Positions 24,300 through 36,499 of a stretch of 64,000 nt of DNA are shown piece by piece. The stretch covers positions 142,588,421-142,652,420 of the forward strand of contig CM066733.1 in assembly GCA_033961575.1 (NCBI GenBank), in the 5' to 3' direction. Position 1 is the stretch's first letter. Each line of letters begins with the position of its first letter. The translations under genes were made by a program, and so were the position numbers. The notes under the pieces were generated by a model. That model saw only the letters and a list, made by a program, of their open reading frames with translations, was not told the DNA's origin and did not search any database. This stretch comes from Aselliscus stoliczkanus (Eukaryota > Chordata > Mammalia > Chiroptera > Hipposideridae).

Positions 24300-25321
24300 T
24301 TTAATGTTTAAGTTTTTTTTTAATGATGTGATTTAGAACACATTTTTTGGCATGCAGTGAACTACATATTTAAAGTGTATATTTGAAAAGTTCTGACATA
24401 TAGATATAGATAAATATAGAAGTAGATATATAGATGTATGTCAGTGAAGCCTCCGCAATAATCAAGATAAAAAAACATGACCATTGCTCCAGAAAGTTTC
24501 CCTGGGCCCCTTTATAATTGCTTTCTTCTGACTTTCATTACCAAACAACTCCTGGTCTGCTTTCTGTCACTATAGATTAGTTTGCATCTTCAAGAATTCT
24601 AGAATGTACTCTTTTCTGGTCTGGCTTCTTTCACTTGGTATAATTATTTTAAGAGTGTATATTAATGATGTATTCCTTTTTTTTGTTTAATAATGTTTAG
24701 TTATATAGATATACAGCAATTTGTTTCTCTTTTACTTGTTGGTGGACATTTGGGTTTCCAGTTTGGGGCTGTCACAAATAGTTCTGTGAGTATTCATGCA
24801 CAAGTATTTGTTTAAAGATAGGCTTTCATTTGTCATGGGTGAATACCTAGGAGCAGAGTAAGTGGATTATATGGTATGTGTACATTTAAATTTTAAGAAG
24901 ATGCCAAACTGTTTTCCAAAATAGCTGTACCATTTTACATTCCCACAAGCAGTGTGTGAGTTTCGGTTCCTTCACATCCTCACCAGCACTTGGTTTGGTC
25001 AGTCATTTTAATTGTAGCCATTCTAGTATGCAAGTAGTAATATCTCACTGTGATTTTAATTTGCATATACCTGGTAACTATGATGTTGGGCATTTTTTCA
25101 TGAGCTTATATTCTATCCGTATATCTTGAGTGAACTGCCTGTTTCAAATTCTTCTGTACATTTTATATTGGATTGTATGTTTTCTTATTACTAAGTTTTG
25201 AAGGCTTTTATATACATTGGATTAAGTCCTTTATCTAACATGTGCAAATATTGTCTGTGGGTTGTCTTTTCATTCTCTTGCTATCGTCTTTCAAAGAGGA
25301 GAAGTTCTTAATTTTAGTAAG

Positions 25322-25326
<5 letters not shown>
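24300..25326 (-). repeat. Old L1 3' part, antisense
   Basis: Antisense L1 3' UTR and ORF2 C-terminal sequence of an ancient (L1M-like) family: TTTCACTTGGTATAATTATT, TTGGTGGACATTTGGGTTTC, ACATTCCCACAAGCAGTGTG, CACATCCTCACCAGCACTTG and GGTTGTCTTTTCATTCTCTT. No frame survives. Confidence 0.8.

Positions 25327-25374
<48 letters not shown>
25327..25374. repeat. (TA)n microsatellite
   Basis: About 47 bp of uninterrupted TA repeat, placed exactly at the boundary between two parts of an antisense L1. Confidence 0.95.
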
Positions 25375-25376
<2 letters not shown>

Positions 25377-26810
25377 CTTCTGCTTGAAAAACTTTCTTTA
25401 ACAAGTTTTGTAATGCAGATCTGTTGGTGGTGACTTATTTTAGCTTTTGTGTATCTAATATTAATAGCATTTTTATTGAGCCTCAGTTTTGAAAGGTATT
25501 TTCACTGGATAAATAATTCTAGGTTGATGGAATTATTCTTCCAATACTTTTTAAGTTGTTGCTGCACTGTCTTTTAGCTTGAGTTATTTCCGATGAGAAA
25601 CCTGCTGCTATTCTTATCTTTTTTCCTTTGGAAATAATGTCTATTTTTCTCTAGCTACCTTTAAGATTTTCTTCTTATCACTGCTTTTAAGAAATTTGAT
25701 TATTATGTGTCTTCGTGTAGTTTTCTTCATATTTCTAGTGCTTGTTGACCTTGTTGGATCTGTGACTGCAAAACTATAAATGTTTTCATAAGTTTGGAAA
25801 GGTTTTAGCCATGTTTTCTTCAAATATTTTGTTGGTTTCCTCACCCTCTCCTCTCTTTGTGTACTCCAATTACATGTATTTGATCACTGGAACTTGTCCT
25901 CTGTTCACTGATGCTGTATTCCTTTTTTTCCCCAGTCATTTTCACAATTTATTTGATTCTGAGCAGTTTCTATTGCTGTGTTTTCAGGTTCACTGTCCCC
26001 CTCCCCACTTCAGCAATGTCTAATCTGATGCTAATCACATTTACTGTATCATTACCTCACACATTTTTTTATCCCTAAAAGTTTTATTTGGGTCTTTTAA
26101 ATGTCTTTCATACACCTACTTAACATGTTCAGTGTTTCCTTCAGCATCTCAAACATGTGGGACGCAGTTGTAATAACTGCTTCCATGTCCATGTCTGCTA
26201 ATTCTCAAATCTGTGTTGTTTCTGAGTCAGTTTTGATTGATTGATTTTCTCCTCATTAAAGGTTGTATTTTTCTGCTCCTTTGCATGCTGTGTAATTTAT
26301 TATTAGATGCCAGACATTTTTCATTTTACCTTACTGCCTGCTAGATTTTTATATTCTATAAATATTCTTGAGCTTTGTTCTGCCACATAGCTGAGTTACT
26401 TGGAAACATTTTGATCCCTTTGGATCATTACTGAGGCAAGACCCATCTTAGTATCCTAATCAATGTTCCCACATTGTGACATTTTATAATCTGATTGTTG
26501 GGGGCCACTACTGCCATCCCTGTGTGGGCTCCCGGCACTGTTCACTCTAATCCTTTGTTTTTTATTCCCTGGCCTCTGATAGTTTCCTCACAGCCATGTA
26601 CTAACTGATCAGTACTCAAATGAATTTCCTCTGTAGAGCTCTGGAGTTCTCTCTCTGTGCTGCTCTTCTCTCTGCTCCACTGCCCTCCCTGGATTCCCAA
26701 CTCTTTGTCATCTCAACTCAGGAGGGCCACCAGCTTTGGCCTGGGGTTCCCTTCTTGACAGCATGCCTAGAACCTGTCCAAGCAGTAATTTTGATGGTAT
26801 AAAATTGTTT
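25375..26810 (-). repeat. Old L1 upstream (5' UTR-like) part, antisense
   Basis: CTGCTTGAAAAACTTTCTTT, TTTTCACTGGATAAATAATT, TTTCCGATGAGAAACCTGCT, TTGATCACTGGAACTTGTCC, TTTTATTTGGGTCTTTTAAA, TTGATTGATTGATTTTCTCC, ATATTCTTGAGCTTTGTTCT and TACTGAGGCAAGACCCATCT are landmarks of the long 5' region of old L1 elements in antisense, as I recall them. The start of this block is homologous to the block ending near 5838, also antisense and also next to an ORF2 C-terminus. Confidence 0.65.
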
Positions 26811-26826
26811 TAAATTTGTTGAACCA

Positions 26827-27975
26827 GGAAAAAAAAAAACCCTGTAAGCAAGTATAAAAGGCAAATGTGAGACGGAGGAAAAGTATTTGTTACATATGTA
26901 GCAGACAAAATGATTAATATTGAAAATATACAACATATACATGAATAATAAAAAATAGCCCAAGATAGTAATGGTCAAATTCGCAGAAGAAGAAATATAT
27001 ATATAGCTGAAATACATATAAACTCATAGTTGATCTACTTAATCAACAAAGTAATGTAAATGAGGTATAATTTTTTTCAATTATCTGATTAAAAAATATT
27101 AAAAAATCAATATGTTTCAGTGTTGGCAGAGATGCATGGAAATAGAGACTCATATTAGAGGACCATAGATTTGGGCAGCATTTTTAAAGGAACATTAAAC
27201 AATTTCTATTAAAAGGCTAGGTGCAAATGCTCTTTAACAATTCTATCTGTAACAATTTTCCTGTGTTTGTACTGATTTGCATATGTGCATAAACATTTTT
27301 GAAGAAGGATTTACTAAAAATTGGAACCAAAAAAAATGGAAACAACCTATATCATCGTTTATTGAGAGTGGCACAATGCACCATGGCGTATTTGTATTAT
27401 AGAAAGCTCTAAAGCTACGAGAAAGAACGTGGTAGCCCTATAGGATTTGGCACATGACTATTTCTTTTCTCTTTTTTCTTCTTAATAAAGTTTATTGGGG
27501 TGACAATTGTTAGCAAAGTTACATAGATTTCAGGTGTACAATTCTGTGATATATCATCTATATATCACATTGTCTGTTCACCACCCAGAGTCAGTTCTGT
27601 TTCTTCCATCACCATATATTTGATCCCCTTTACCATTATCCATCACCCCTGTCTCCCACTTACGTGACTATTTCTTAAGATATATATAGTTAAGTGAAAA
27701 AAATTACGGAGTAATACTTAGAGTAAGATCTCATTTCTGTTTTAAAAAATAACCGCACATACTCTTATATAAGAGCATTTTTCTTGCAAAGAATGTAAAA
27801 GCATTAAGAAAAGGTTGGGAGGCCGTGAATTTAACGGTCAGTCATGATGGCCTCTGGGAACGGGGGAGTTGGTAAAAGGGAGACTTTCATAGTCCATGTA
27901 ACCTCTGTACTTCTTGAATTCTTGCAACAGTCTATGTACTTTACTGTTTGTGTAATTATGCAATTTAAATATTGT
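26827..27975 (+). repeat. Old L1 ORF2/3' end, sense, interrupted
   Basis: Sense L1 3' region of an ancient family: AAAATGGAAACAACCTATAT with TTTATTGAGAGTGGCACAAT, TTAAGTGAAAAAAATTACGG, TCTCATTTCTGTTTTAAAAA and a tail near TTTGTGTAATTATGCAATTT. It is split by a younger antisense L1 tail at 27467-27661. Confidence 0.7.
27467..27661 (-). mobile_element. Short 5'-truncated L1 tail with TSD
   Basis: About 195 bp of antisense L1 3' end (AATAAAGTTTATTGGGGTGA, GATTTCAGGTGTACAATTCT, CACCACCCAGAGTCAGTTCT) of a type I associate with bat L1. Flanking copies ACATGACTATTTCTT (27452-27466) and ACGTGACTATTTCTT (27662-27676) differ at one position. It is nested in the sense L1 at 26827-27975. Confidence 0.9.
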
Positions 27976-28782
27976 ATAGGGAAAACTGAATGCCAAAATA
28001 AAGGGGAGAAAAAGACAAGGAAGAATGAAAAGAAGGATAAATGCAGTTCTGAGATTTATAACTGGCTGGTAGAGGTCATATGGAATACATAAAGTCAGTT
28101 TACACATTTGTGGTTTGTTTTGGGGTGCCATTAGATTTAAAGGAATGTAATAGAATTTTAAGGGCTTTGTAAGTAGTCATTATTCATTTGTGGAATGTGG
28201 ATTGGGAGTGAATGATAAGATTAAATGTATAAGAGAAGCAATTCCATTTGAGGATAAGGGAACACAGCCACTTTCAAATCTTCAGCTGATTGTTAGGGAC
28301 AGGTAATATTACAAAATCTATGTAAGAAAATTTAGTTTAAAAAATGAGAAATCCATTTCTGAATTTATTTAAGCTTTCTTCCCAGATCTAAGATGAAGGC
28401 TCATCAGTTGTAAATACTCAGTGCTTTCCACATTGACAGAGTTTAAATTAAAATAACACCACCCCACATCTGGAGTTTAATAGGAAAGCAGAGGTCCACT
28501 GTGTGAGACTTATGGCCAGAGATGCCTGGGACAGGAAGCTGGGAGGCTAGGGTTCTGTGATGTCTCTTTCTCCTGGCTCCAGCCCTTTTTCACACTCTGG
28601 GTGTCTGTGGAATGTTTGTTTAAACAAGAATTTGTCACTGGGGCAACAGCCCTATCCGGTGATCAGGATGCTGGCAGCACTTGACAGCAAGTCTGATCAT
28701 GTTGTATGGCTAGCCTTAGGGTGACAATGACAGAGGAGGTAGGCTCTCCACTGTTGATGACCCTAGCCCCTGAAACCGTCCT
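27976..28782. other. Unique non-coding DNA
   Basis: No gene or repeat ends recognised. Confidence 0.45.
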
Positions 28783-28912
28783 CCCCCCACCCCCGTTTCC
28801 CTCTCCCTCTCCCTCTCCCTCTCTCTTTCCCTTTCCCTTCCTTCCTTCCTTCCTTCCTTCCTTCCTTCCTTCCTTCCTTCCTTCCTTCTTTCCTTTGTTC
28901 TTTCTTTTATTC
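28783..28912. repeat. (CCCTCT)n/(CCTT)n polypyrimidine tract
   Basis: About 130 bp of nearly pure pyrimidine on the plus strand: CCCTCT hexamers passing into CCTT/TTCC tetramers of about 12 pure units. Candidate triplex-forming (H-DNA) and length-polymorphic region. Frames across it encode only Pro-Ser-Phe or Lys-Glu-Gly-Arg repeats. Confidence 0.95.
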
Positions 28913-29654
28913 AACTCAATAACAATTTATCAAGCAGTTACTATATCAGGCATTGTTCTAGTGTAGATTCTGGGAAAACAGCAGTACAGTAAACACAACA
29001 GAGGAAAAGCCTTCATGGCAAGGATGCGTTCATTCTTAGTCTATTTTCAGAAATCAAACTTCTGACTGAAAAAAATTGGCTTGCCTATCAGAAAGGGTAT
29101 ATCCTGACCAATTAATTCTGAATTTCTAGCTGTGCTTTCTAGAGGTACTTAACATTATGCATTTTAAATGAATTAACATTTTGGTTTATGAACCAAGCCC
29201 TCATTGGTTTAAACTCTTGAGGTAGACTTCTGTTTGCACCAACAAAATTCAGATTAGGAACCTATTAATCAAGTTTTATGCACAGGCAAATTTCCGCTGC
29301 CCTAAAGGTCTTGTTTTGGTTCTCTCCTTGACTGACATCTTTTCCCATCTCTGGGATGCCCCAGTGATACTCCATCCTCAGTGAATGGCTCCAGTCAGTA
29401 ATTAATTAAAAAGGAAAAGATTAGAGAATTTGGCATAAGAGACAGGATGGGAGAGATGGCACCCTAAGACACAGAGACAGATCTGGGGCGGTCTCCCTTG
29501 GAGGCATACACCATCTGCCCACACATTTTAAAATTCCTCCAGACCTGATTTAGGTCTTTCCTGGAACTCACTTTAATCTATTGCCACAGCTGTAATGCTT
29601 CAAAAGTATACTCTAGGCCACTTCAATTACAAGCACTTTTCAATAAAAATAGCT
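28913..29654. other. Unique non-coding DNA
   Basis: No gene or clear repeat recognised, apart from a possible MIR-edge phrase (CAAGCAGTTACTATATCAGG) at about 28931-28960. Confidence 0.45.
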
Positions 29655-29925
29655 ACATTTAAAAAATATGTGTGTATTAAGCACTCAGTGTTTAAACACT
29701 CAGTGTGTGTTAGGAACTTTGATTTGTATTTTATACCCTCACACCCACACTCCAGGGGAATTGGTGTTATTATTATCCCATTTTACATAGGAGGAAACTG
29801 AGACTTAAAGTAGTTACATAATTTATTCAGCCATTTAGTTAGCAAATTATGCATCCAGAATTTGAAGCCAGAACTTGACTCTAGAACTCACACCCTTAAC
29901 CACTGCACTAGGCTGCCTCTTGGTT
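29655..29925 (-). repeat. MIR SINE, antisense, nearly full length
   Basis: TATTATTATCCCATTTTACA, AGGAGGAAACTGAGACTTAA, AACTCACACCCTTAACCACT and GCACTAGGCTGCCTC cover core and tRNA-like head in antisense. A local duplication of CACTCAGTGT units is present at about 29677-29707. Confidence 0.9.
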
Positions 29926-30354
29926 ATTATTATTTAAACTACTTTTGTATTTAAACTAATACAAAAATCACACATGGGATGGCACCCACAAGATTGTCAT
30001 AAGGATTAAATGGCACACTAGGTGTAAACACATAGTAGGAGACTGGCTGTTGATCTTCCATCTCTGAATAAGCTCCAGTTTTTCAGCCTCCCTCTTACGT
30101 GTGATGGCTTCTACAAGATAAATTCTGAGGAGCCCCGAATATATTGATACTATTACTTGATCTGTTCTGTATTTCTACTCCTATTCAGCAGATTATGAGT
30201 GCATTAATTTTTTTTAGTATCCATTTTAACTGCTGTTCGTATTAAATTTATAGTCATCTGAAATTGATTTTGAAAAGATGAACTATTTTTAAGCAGGTCA
30301 TTCCCATTTTGGTACTTGTAGAGAGGTAATTTTAGTGTATTTCTGTCTATTTAA

Positions 30355-30725
30355 TCAGTTTAGGCTGCTATAACAGAGTACCATAAACTGGGTGACTTAC
30401 AAAGAACAGAAATTGATTGCTCACATTTCTGGAAGATGAAAGTCCAAGATGAAGGTGCCAACATGGTCAGGTTCTGGTGAATCCCTCTTCTGGGCTGCAG
30501 AATGCCGATTTCTTTCTGCATCCTTACATGGCAGAGGAAAGAAGAGAAGCAGTCTCCCTCATGACTCTTACAAGGGCACTATTCCCATTCATAAGGGCTG
30601 TACTCTAAGGACCTCGTCTAACCCTATTTGCGTCCCAAAGGCCCCATCTCCTAATACCGTCACATCAGGGGAGGTGTAGGGTTTCAACATATGAATTTTG
30701 GGGGGACACAAACATTTGGTCCATA
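30355..30725 (-). repeat. MaLR (MLT1/MST-type) LTR, antisense
   Basis: On the minus strand it begins TGTTTGTGTCCCCCCAAAAT followed by TCATATGTTGAAACCC, contains GGAGATGGGGCCTTTGGGA, and ends CAATCAATTTCTGTTCTTTG, CACCCAGTTTATGGTACTCT, GTTATAGCAGCCTAAACTGA. These are typical MaLR LTR landmarks. No internal region. Confidence 0.85.
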
Positions 30726-33239
30726 TTCACTACTTTCTACTCTTTTCTCTAGACATAACTTTACCTATACATGTTTATATAAAAAGTATACTCGTATGTA
30801 TACATTTTTGGTTAATAACTTTATTTTTCTTAGTGCATCTATCACAAATATTTCTCCACGTCATGAAAGATTCTTCTAAAACATTTTCAAAGGTGGCGTA
30901 GTATTCCATTACATGGCTATACTCTATTGAATCCATCACCTTTTGGTGGACTTTTACCCTCATGCTCAGGTTTCTAACACCTTGTTTTTAATATTGACTT
31001 CTGTCCCCTAGATAAATAAGTTTAACATCTGCACAGTTCCTAATGATACAGTCTTGTCCTCAGATTGTTATTCAAAGATGCCAACAGTACAAGGGAGATA
31101 TTTTGCTAAGCAGTATTTTTACTTCCTCTAATGCAATTCTTCTGCAAGTGCCACATTAAACACTGCAGAAACAGACCCCATTTATCTCTGAGGACATTAA
31201 TATGCATATGAGTTTTTACACACAGGTTTTGATTTACATATAATTAATATCTTTAGTGTGTTTTGCCATATTCAAGCTACCTACATGAGCTGATATAATC
31301 CTCACGAGAAACCTTTTTTACAAATGAGGTAGCAGGGACTCATTTCCAAACCACCAGGCCAAGGAGTGGCAGAGAAGGGACTCCTGTCTGAGTCTTAGGA
31401 TTCCAAACTCCGTGCTTGCTTCTTCCATCTAGATGAGGATTACAATTTGATTCATTAACATTTCAGCAGTAGAAGGTATGAACATATCATCCGGCTGCCC
31501 AAGGCAAAATGAAGTTCTCTCATCTCACCTCTCATTAATAAAAATTATTTTACAGGAAGGAATTGCTGCAGAACTTGATTAGTTAAAAACCAATAGCCTA
31601 ACTCTAGCATCGTGATACATAGTAATTGATTTTGTTTGGTGAAAAGTGCAGCTGCCGGGAAGAGCTGGGCCAACCCTCAGCATAGGCCCCGCCTTCCCTT
31701 GCAGATGCTGAAATGCTCTCCTTAATATATTGTCATTAGAGGTGGCAAAGTCCTTAACAGCTGTGAACATTACAAGTGCAACAATAAAACATGATTTTTT
31801 CCCCCTGAAAAAATGCCCTTGTTACAGGGCTCAAAAATGAGTTAAAGATGATTTCTTTGTTGCCCCCATGGACCTTTAACTGGAATATATTCAGGGTTTT
31901 CTGTAGCTTGCCTCTTTATAAATTTATTCTTGTCAGGCCTAGCCATGTATCAGGCTCCTGGAGTGAAATATGAGAATGAAATTGGAAGCAGGATCAGGTG
32001 CTGACACATTTGCCAGAGGAATTCAGAGTAAGGAAGACCTTGCTAGGCAAAGCGGTGAGCCAAAGATAGCCCATCACCGGGGACGACGGCTGCTCCCTTC
32101 TCAGTCCAGCCGTTATTCAGATATTGTAAAAGCTGAGCAAATGCAAATAATAAAAGGTTTGATGTTGTTACCCCACCTCGGCTTTGCTGCCTATCGTATA
32201 CCCCCAAATTATAATCAAAGCACATGGCTTCTCAAGAGAGGAGATGGAAGATTGGAATGGAAGATGCAGTGGATTTGACCTTGGCCACATTAGAACATTA
32301 GATTGCCTAGAAGGACCACACAGAGATTGGATGTTAGCAGGGAATAAAGCTTTTCCAAGTGGGCAGAGACACCAGGCCAAATCAGCCATGCTAGTCCCAG
32401 GAAATACTGACTTCAAAGGGCATTTTGGAAAACAGGACTCCAGAGTCAGGGAGACTTACAGAGACAGCTGGCCTTATGCACCAATATTTGCTCAGTAAAG
32501 GCAAGCGAGAGTGTGTTGCACATGGTAGAGCTTCAGCAAATTTATTTTATCTTAAAATATTTTATTCAAGTTTTATGTAACCTCGCTGTGAGTCAAGTGT
32601 TCCCCCAGAAAGTCTGTGCGCCCGTGGCTTTCTGGGAACACTGGTGTTTCCCTCTTCCTTTATGAAATCCCCAAATAGGTCACATTTGTGTTTTCGTCTT
32701 TTGATTCAATTCCATCTATAGCACTTCTATTGAGTGCAGTGCGTGGCCCCTGAGGGTGGCTGGGGGATAAGATGATTAAGCTTTGGTGTCTGCCCTCACT
32801 TAGGGTAACAGTTAGAATGTCCTGAAATGAGGACTGGACTCTGAGCTGGGATAGGAGGGAGCTCAGAAACAGGACAATTCATTCTGCTTGCGGTCTTAAA
32901 GGACAGTGATGAAAATGAGGGCTGATCTCAGAACCCTGGAAGCAAAGGAGGGACAAGCCCCAGGAAAATATGAGGTCAGCAGGACCCTCTACAGGACAGT
33001 GAGCTGCCAGCTCTGGCTGGTGGAGTGGAAGGGACGGGCAAGAGCGAGCCCAATAACAGAGTGACAGGTGGCGTTTTTTAAAGTAATAGTATTATTGAAA
33101 TTATAACAAGAGTAGTAAAGATTCTCTCAGCCAAAGTATTGCATTGGGATTTTCTTTTTCAAAAGTCACTGGAATAGTAGAAAAGCTTTTTAACAACAAA
33201 AACAACATCAGCAGCAGAGTTTGCAGTTGGGGGTTCTGG
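30726..33239. other. Mostly unique DNA with a MIR fragment
   Basis: An antisense MIR fragment lies at about 31285-31425 (TATAATCCTCACGAGAAACC, CAAGGAGTGGCAGAGAAGGG). The 31970-32480 stretch keeps CpG sites and an octamer-like ATGCAAAT at about 32139, and may be conserved non-coding DNA. No exon recognised. Confidence 0.45.
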
Positions 33240-33635
33240 CCACAACCAATATTCTCCACATCTTTGTAGCGCCCGTCATGAAGCACTGATACGTGATACA
33301 ACACGGACGGACCTCAAGAACACAGTGCTCAGCCAAAGCGGACCATCCCAGAAGGCCTCATATTGCAGGATTGCATGTAGATGAAACACCAGAATATGCA
33401 CTAGAAAAATAGAAATCTATAAAGGCAAAACGTAGGTTAGTGGACGGCTAGGGTAAGAAATGACCGCTGATAGGCACAAGCTTTCTTTTTTGGGGTGAGA
33501 AAAAAGTTCTAAAATGAGATTATGATGATTCAATTAGATTACGCTCTGTAAATCTACTAAAAATGACTTCATTGTACATCTAAAATGGGTGAATTTTATG
33601 GTATTTAAATGATAGCTCAATAAAACTATTTTATA
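33240..33635 (+). repeat. L1 3' end, sense, old
   Basis: TGATACGTGATACAACACGG, GTTAGTGGACGGCTAGGGTA, TCTTTTTTGGGGTGAGAAAA, GTACATCTAAAATGGGTGAA, ATTTTATGGTATTTAAAT and CTCAATAAAACTATTTTATA match the 3' UTR of an old L1M-type element. No ORF. Confidence 0.8.
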
Positions 33636-33817
33636 AAAAAGCCCAGCGTTACCTGCTTGACCACAAGTCTCACAAACTAAGGCAGGAATGAGTGAGTCTC
33701 AAGTTGTTCCTCAGGTGCCATTGAAATGTGTCCTTGGTGGCAGAGGGCAGCGCTTCTTTAACTGTCTTACTGGGCTGAGTTGTCTGCATAGTTTCGGGCC
33801 ACCCTACACTGCCCACA

Positions 33818-33940
33818 GCTGTTGTAGTGGAAAGAGAACTGGCCTGAGGCTCAGGGCAAATTACCTAAACCCCTGAGCCCTAGATTCTTGTCTAACAAAT
33901 TGGAGTTTGGATTATAAAGAAGGCGCAAAGTGAGGAGTGT
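33818..33940 (+). repeat. MIR-like fragment
   Basis: TTGTAGTGGAAAGAGAACTG, CCTGAGGCTCAGGGCAAATT and TGAGCCCTAGATTCTTGTCT resemble the MIR family (GTGGAAAGAGCA variant). Diverged and partial. Confidence 0.5.
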
Positions 33941-34252
33941 GCAGGATGCTAGCCAGCTGGCTGTCAGGCCCTTTCAGAAGATGACATTGACTTTGAGGAG
34001 TGTAGCACAGCTGAGGGCCTTGGTCCTTGGTTTACCACACTCTGAATCTTGATTTTGGCCAACATTCTGAGGGCTGACCCACCCCTCAGAGGCCGGCTCT
34101 AAGCACCCTCTCAGGACTTTGACTTCTACATCTGTTTGCCACTTTTTACATTTACAACAAGACTTGTAACTGGCAAGGGGACTACATACCCATTTCTTTT
34201 CACCCACTCTCTTTAAAAAACTTAAATAAATACCAAATTATAGTTACGAGTT

Positions 34253-34278
34253 CCCTAACCCTAACCCTAAACCCTAAC
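34253..34278. repeat. Interstitial telomeric repeat
   Basis: CCCTAACCCTAACCCTAAAC followed by CCTAAC: four consecutive telomere-type units (TTAGGG on the minus strand), with one extra A in the third interval. Sequence on both sides is ordinary unique DNA, so this is not a chromosome end. Such short arrays are usually explained as telomeric DNA added during double-strand break repair. Confidence 0.9.
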
Positions 34279-36495
34279 AAGAGGAGATTCTGGGGGCTGG
34301 TGAACCAGTGGATTAATTTCTGATTATAATTTATTAATCTACTTCTAGGATAGGACAAGCCAGTGCGTGTGTATGAGTCAGAGTGTCCTCAGAGGATGAC
34401 ACTTCCTCTTTAAGTATATTTTTGCCAAACTCACCAAGGACCCTGCTACCAAAAGACCAGAATCTTAGTGTGCTATGTTCTTCATACTGTCTATCAGATT
34501 ATAACCACCTTTTTGCTGTTTTAATAAATATTTCTGACCCAGGAAATATTTAATCTCCAAGGTCCCTTTTTGCATAATCCAGTTTTATTCATTGTATGTA
34601 AATTATGTAGTTTACCTTTAAGAACTTAGAGAGAGCTTTGCTATCACCATATTACCTTATAGCATGTAATCATATAGTATCATGTATACTTGTACATAGG
34701 CATATACACATATTTAATCATATTCAAGCAGATAATAGGTTAGCACATAGTTGATATGAACAGCATGCTGAGGAGCATTTGAGATCTTGCTCCCTGGCAT
34801 ATGTTGTCCGTTTGGCTCAAATACACTCAGAAAAATTCTTTTTAAAAAAGCATGCATATTTGATTATAAAAATCAAATAAGATGGTGTGTGTTAACAGTG
34901 CACTGAAAAACGTAAAGCATTCTCATGAAAAATATTAATGACCAGCTCTAGGACCAGATCAGATGTGGGGCTATCACCATACATAGCTAAATATGCAGAA
35001 GTTTCGGGACTTGTGCTAAGGACCAGATGGAGAGGAAAGAGATGGTTATCCAAGGTAGATGACTCAGCCACATGCCGTTGGGCTATCTCAGGCCCTCAGA
35101 GTGTTTTTAGATTTTCAATTGATTGCCAACATTTAAAAATTAGAAGAAATCACAAAAAAGCACATATTTTCCACTTCTATTGAAAAAAACAGAATGTCTG
35201 ACAAAACTAGGATTATCTTGCATGACAATGATAGCAACATGTTTAGAGGATGTGTGAGCTCTCCAAATCCCCAGGCCTCACCACTACCTCTTGTCTTACT
35301 CCCACCTTCTCTACTATTAATATTAATTACCAGAGTTGCATTTGCAGGCATTTGGGTTCTGGGGATATTGCCTCTTCGAAAAACTTTTTTTATTTGCTCC
35401 CTGATATTTGAAATTAACTTATAAAGACTAAAGGATTGTATTCCACAATTAGACAGAGGAACTCATACTCCATAGAGAGGTAAATTATTCACATTAAGTG
35501 GTGAAATTGTTGATTTGGGCCCCTTCCTGGGTAGAAGTTTATGATACGTTGGGAGATACTATTGTGCTGAGGTCCTGGGAGACAGTGAAAGGATCCCTGA
35601 AAAAAGGAATAAGGGAAGCAAGAGGTAGACAGGTGACGTCAAAGGCAAAGCCACATCGATTTGATGTTGTTGGGACTTCATCTCTTTTAGGGAGGGCTTG
35701 TGTCACATTGCTTATGTACACCAAAATGGCTTGTATGAAACCATGATTATGTTTATTTCCCTGATGTTGAGTTGATAAAGGTTTATCAGCTATGATGCAT
35801 TCTCTGAAATATGCAAGGAATTTGCAAAAGCTCTCTGGAAAATGAGCCAGTACTTCTATTTTGTCTTTTGTCATTTTGCTGGAGATGCAAAAATTTTCAC
35901 ACAGGTCATTCATAATGAGCAGTGCTTTGGTAATAAAACCAGCCTTCAGGATAAATAGTATTACCTTGGACCGTGTTGCTGAAGCAGGTGAGATATGAGC
36001 AAGGAGGCTAATGGGTGCTTGGCCAGCAGGTCATCTGACAAAAGGAAATGAAGAATTGCAGTAGTTACCTCAATAATTCTGGGAAAACAGGAACCCTCTC
36101 AATTTTCTCATTAATTGTGCCAGTTATCTATGTCATTTTGAATGTAGGCAACTTACCTACTCAAACAGTACAAGCCGACCTATTGCTGGCAGATCTAAAG
36201 AGGGAAGGAAGACAGGTGACTCCCCACATTAGATGTAAATGACACTCATCATGTTTTTATTATTATTTTCAAAAGGGAAAAAATTATTAGTCTGATGCTT
36301 TGAGAAGTTATTATGAATTTTTTGCCTAATCTAGTTTTCTCTATGATTAAATAGAAAACTAAGGATTTTTATATAAACGTAACTAAATTTGTTTATATAA
36401 TATATCTAGGTAGTGTTTAAGTGCTCAGAATCTAATTTCTCTGAAAGAATTATGTTCGTATACATATAGAAGAAATGACATTAACAGCTTAAAAG
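34279..36495. other. Unique DNA, candidate regulatory part
   Basis: No gene recognised. 35500-36060 is a moderately GC-balanced, repeat-free block containing a full TGACGTCA at 35634-35641 and an unrecognised 124-codon frame on the minus strand at 35539-35913. Confidence 0.45.
35634..35641. promoter_or_regulatory. Full CRE palindrome (TGACGTCA)
   Basis: An exact 8-bp cAMP-response-element consensus in a repeat-free stretch. A single site can occur by chance, though the CpG makes it rarer in a mammalian genome. No promoter or transcript is evident beside it. Confidence 0.4.
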
Positions 36496-36499
36496 TGTG

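Noticed and set aside
28663..28966. Lys-Glu-Gly-Arg and Pro-Ser-Phe repeat frames
   Set aside because: They are translations of the polypyrimidine tract and occur on both strands.
34253..34278. Chromosome end or subtelomere
   Set aside because: Only 26 bp of telomere-like sequence with unique DNA on both sides; no subtelomeric repeats.
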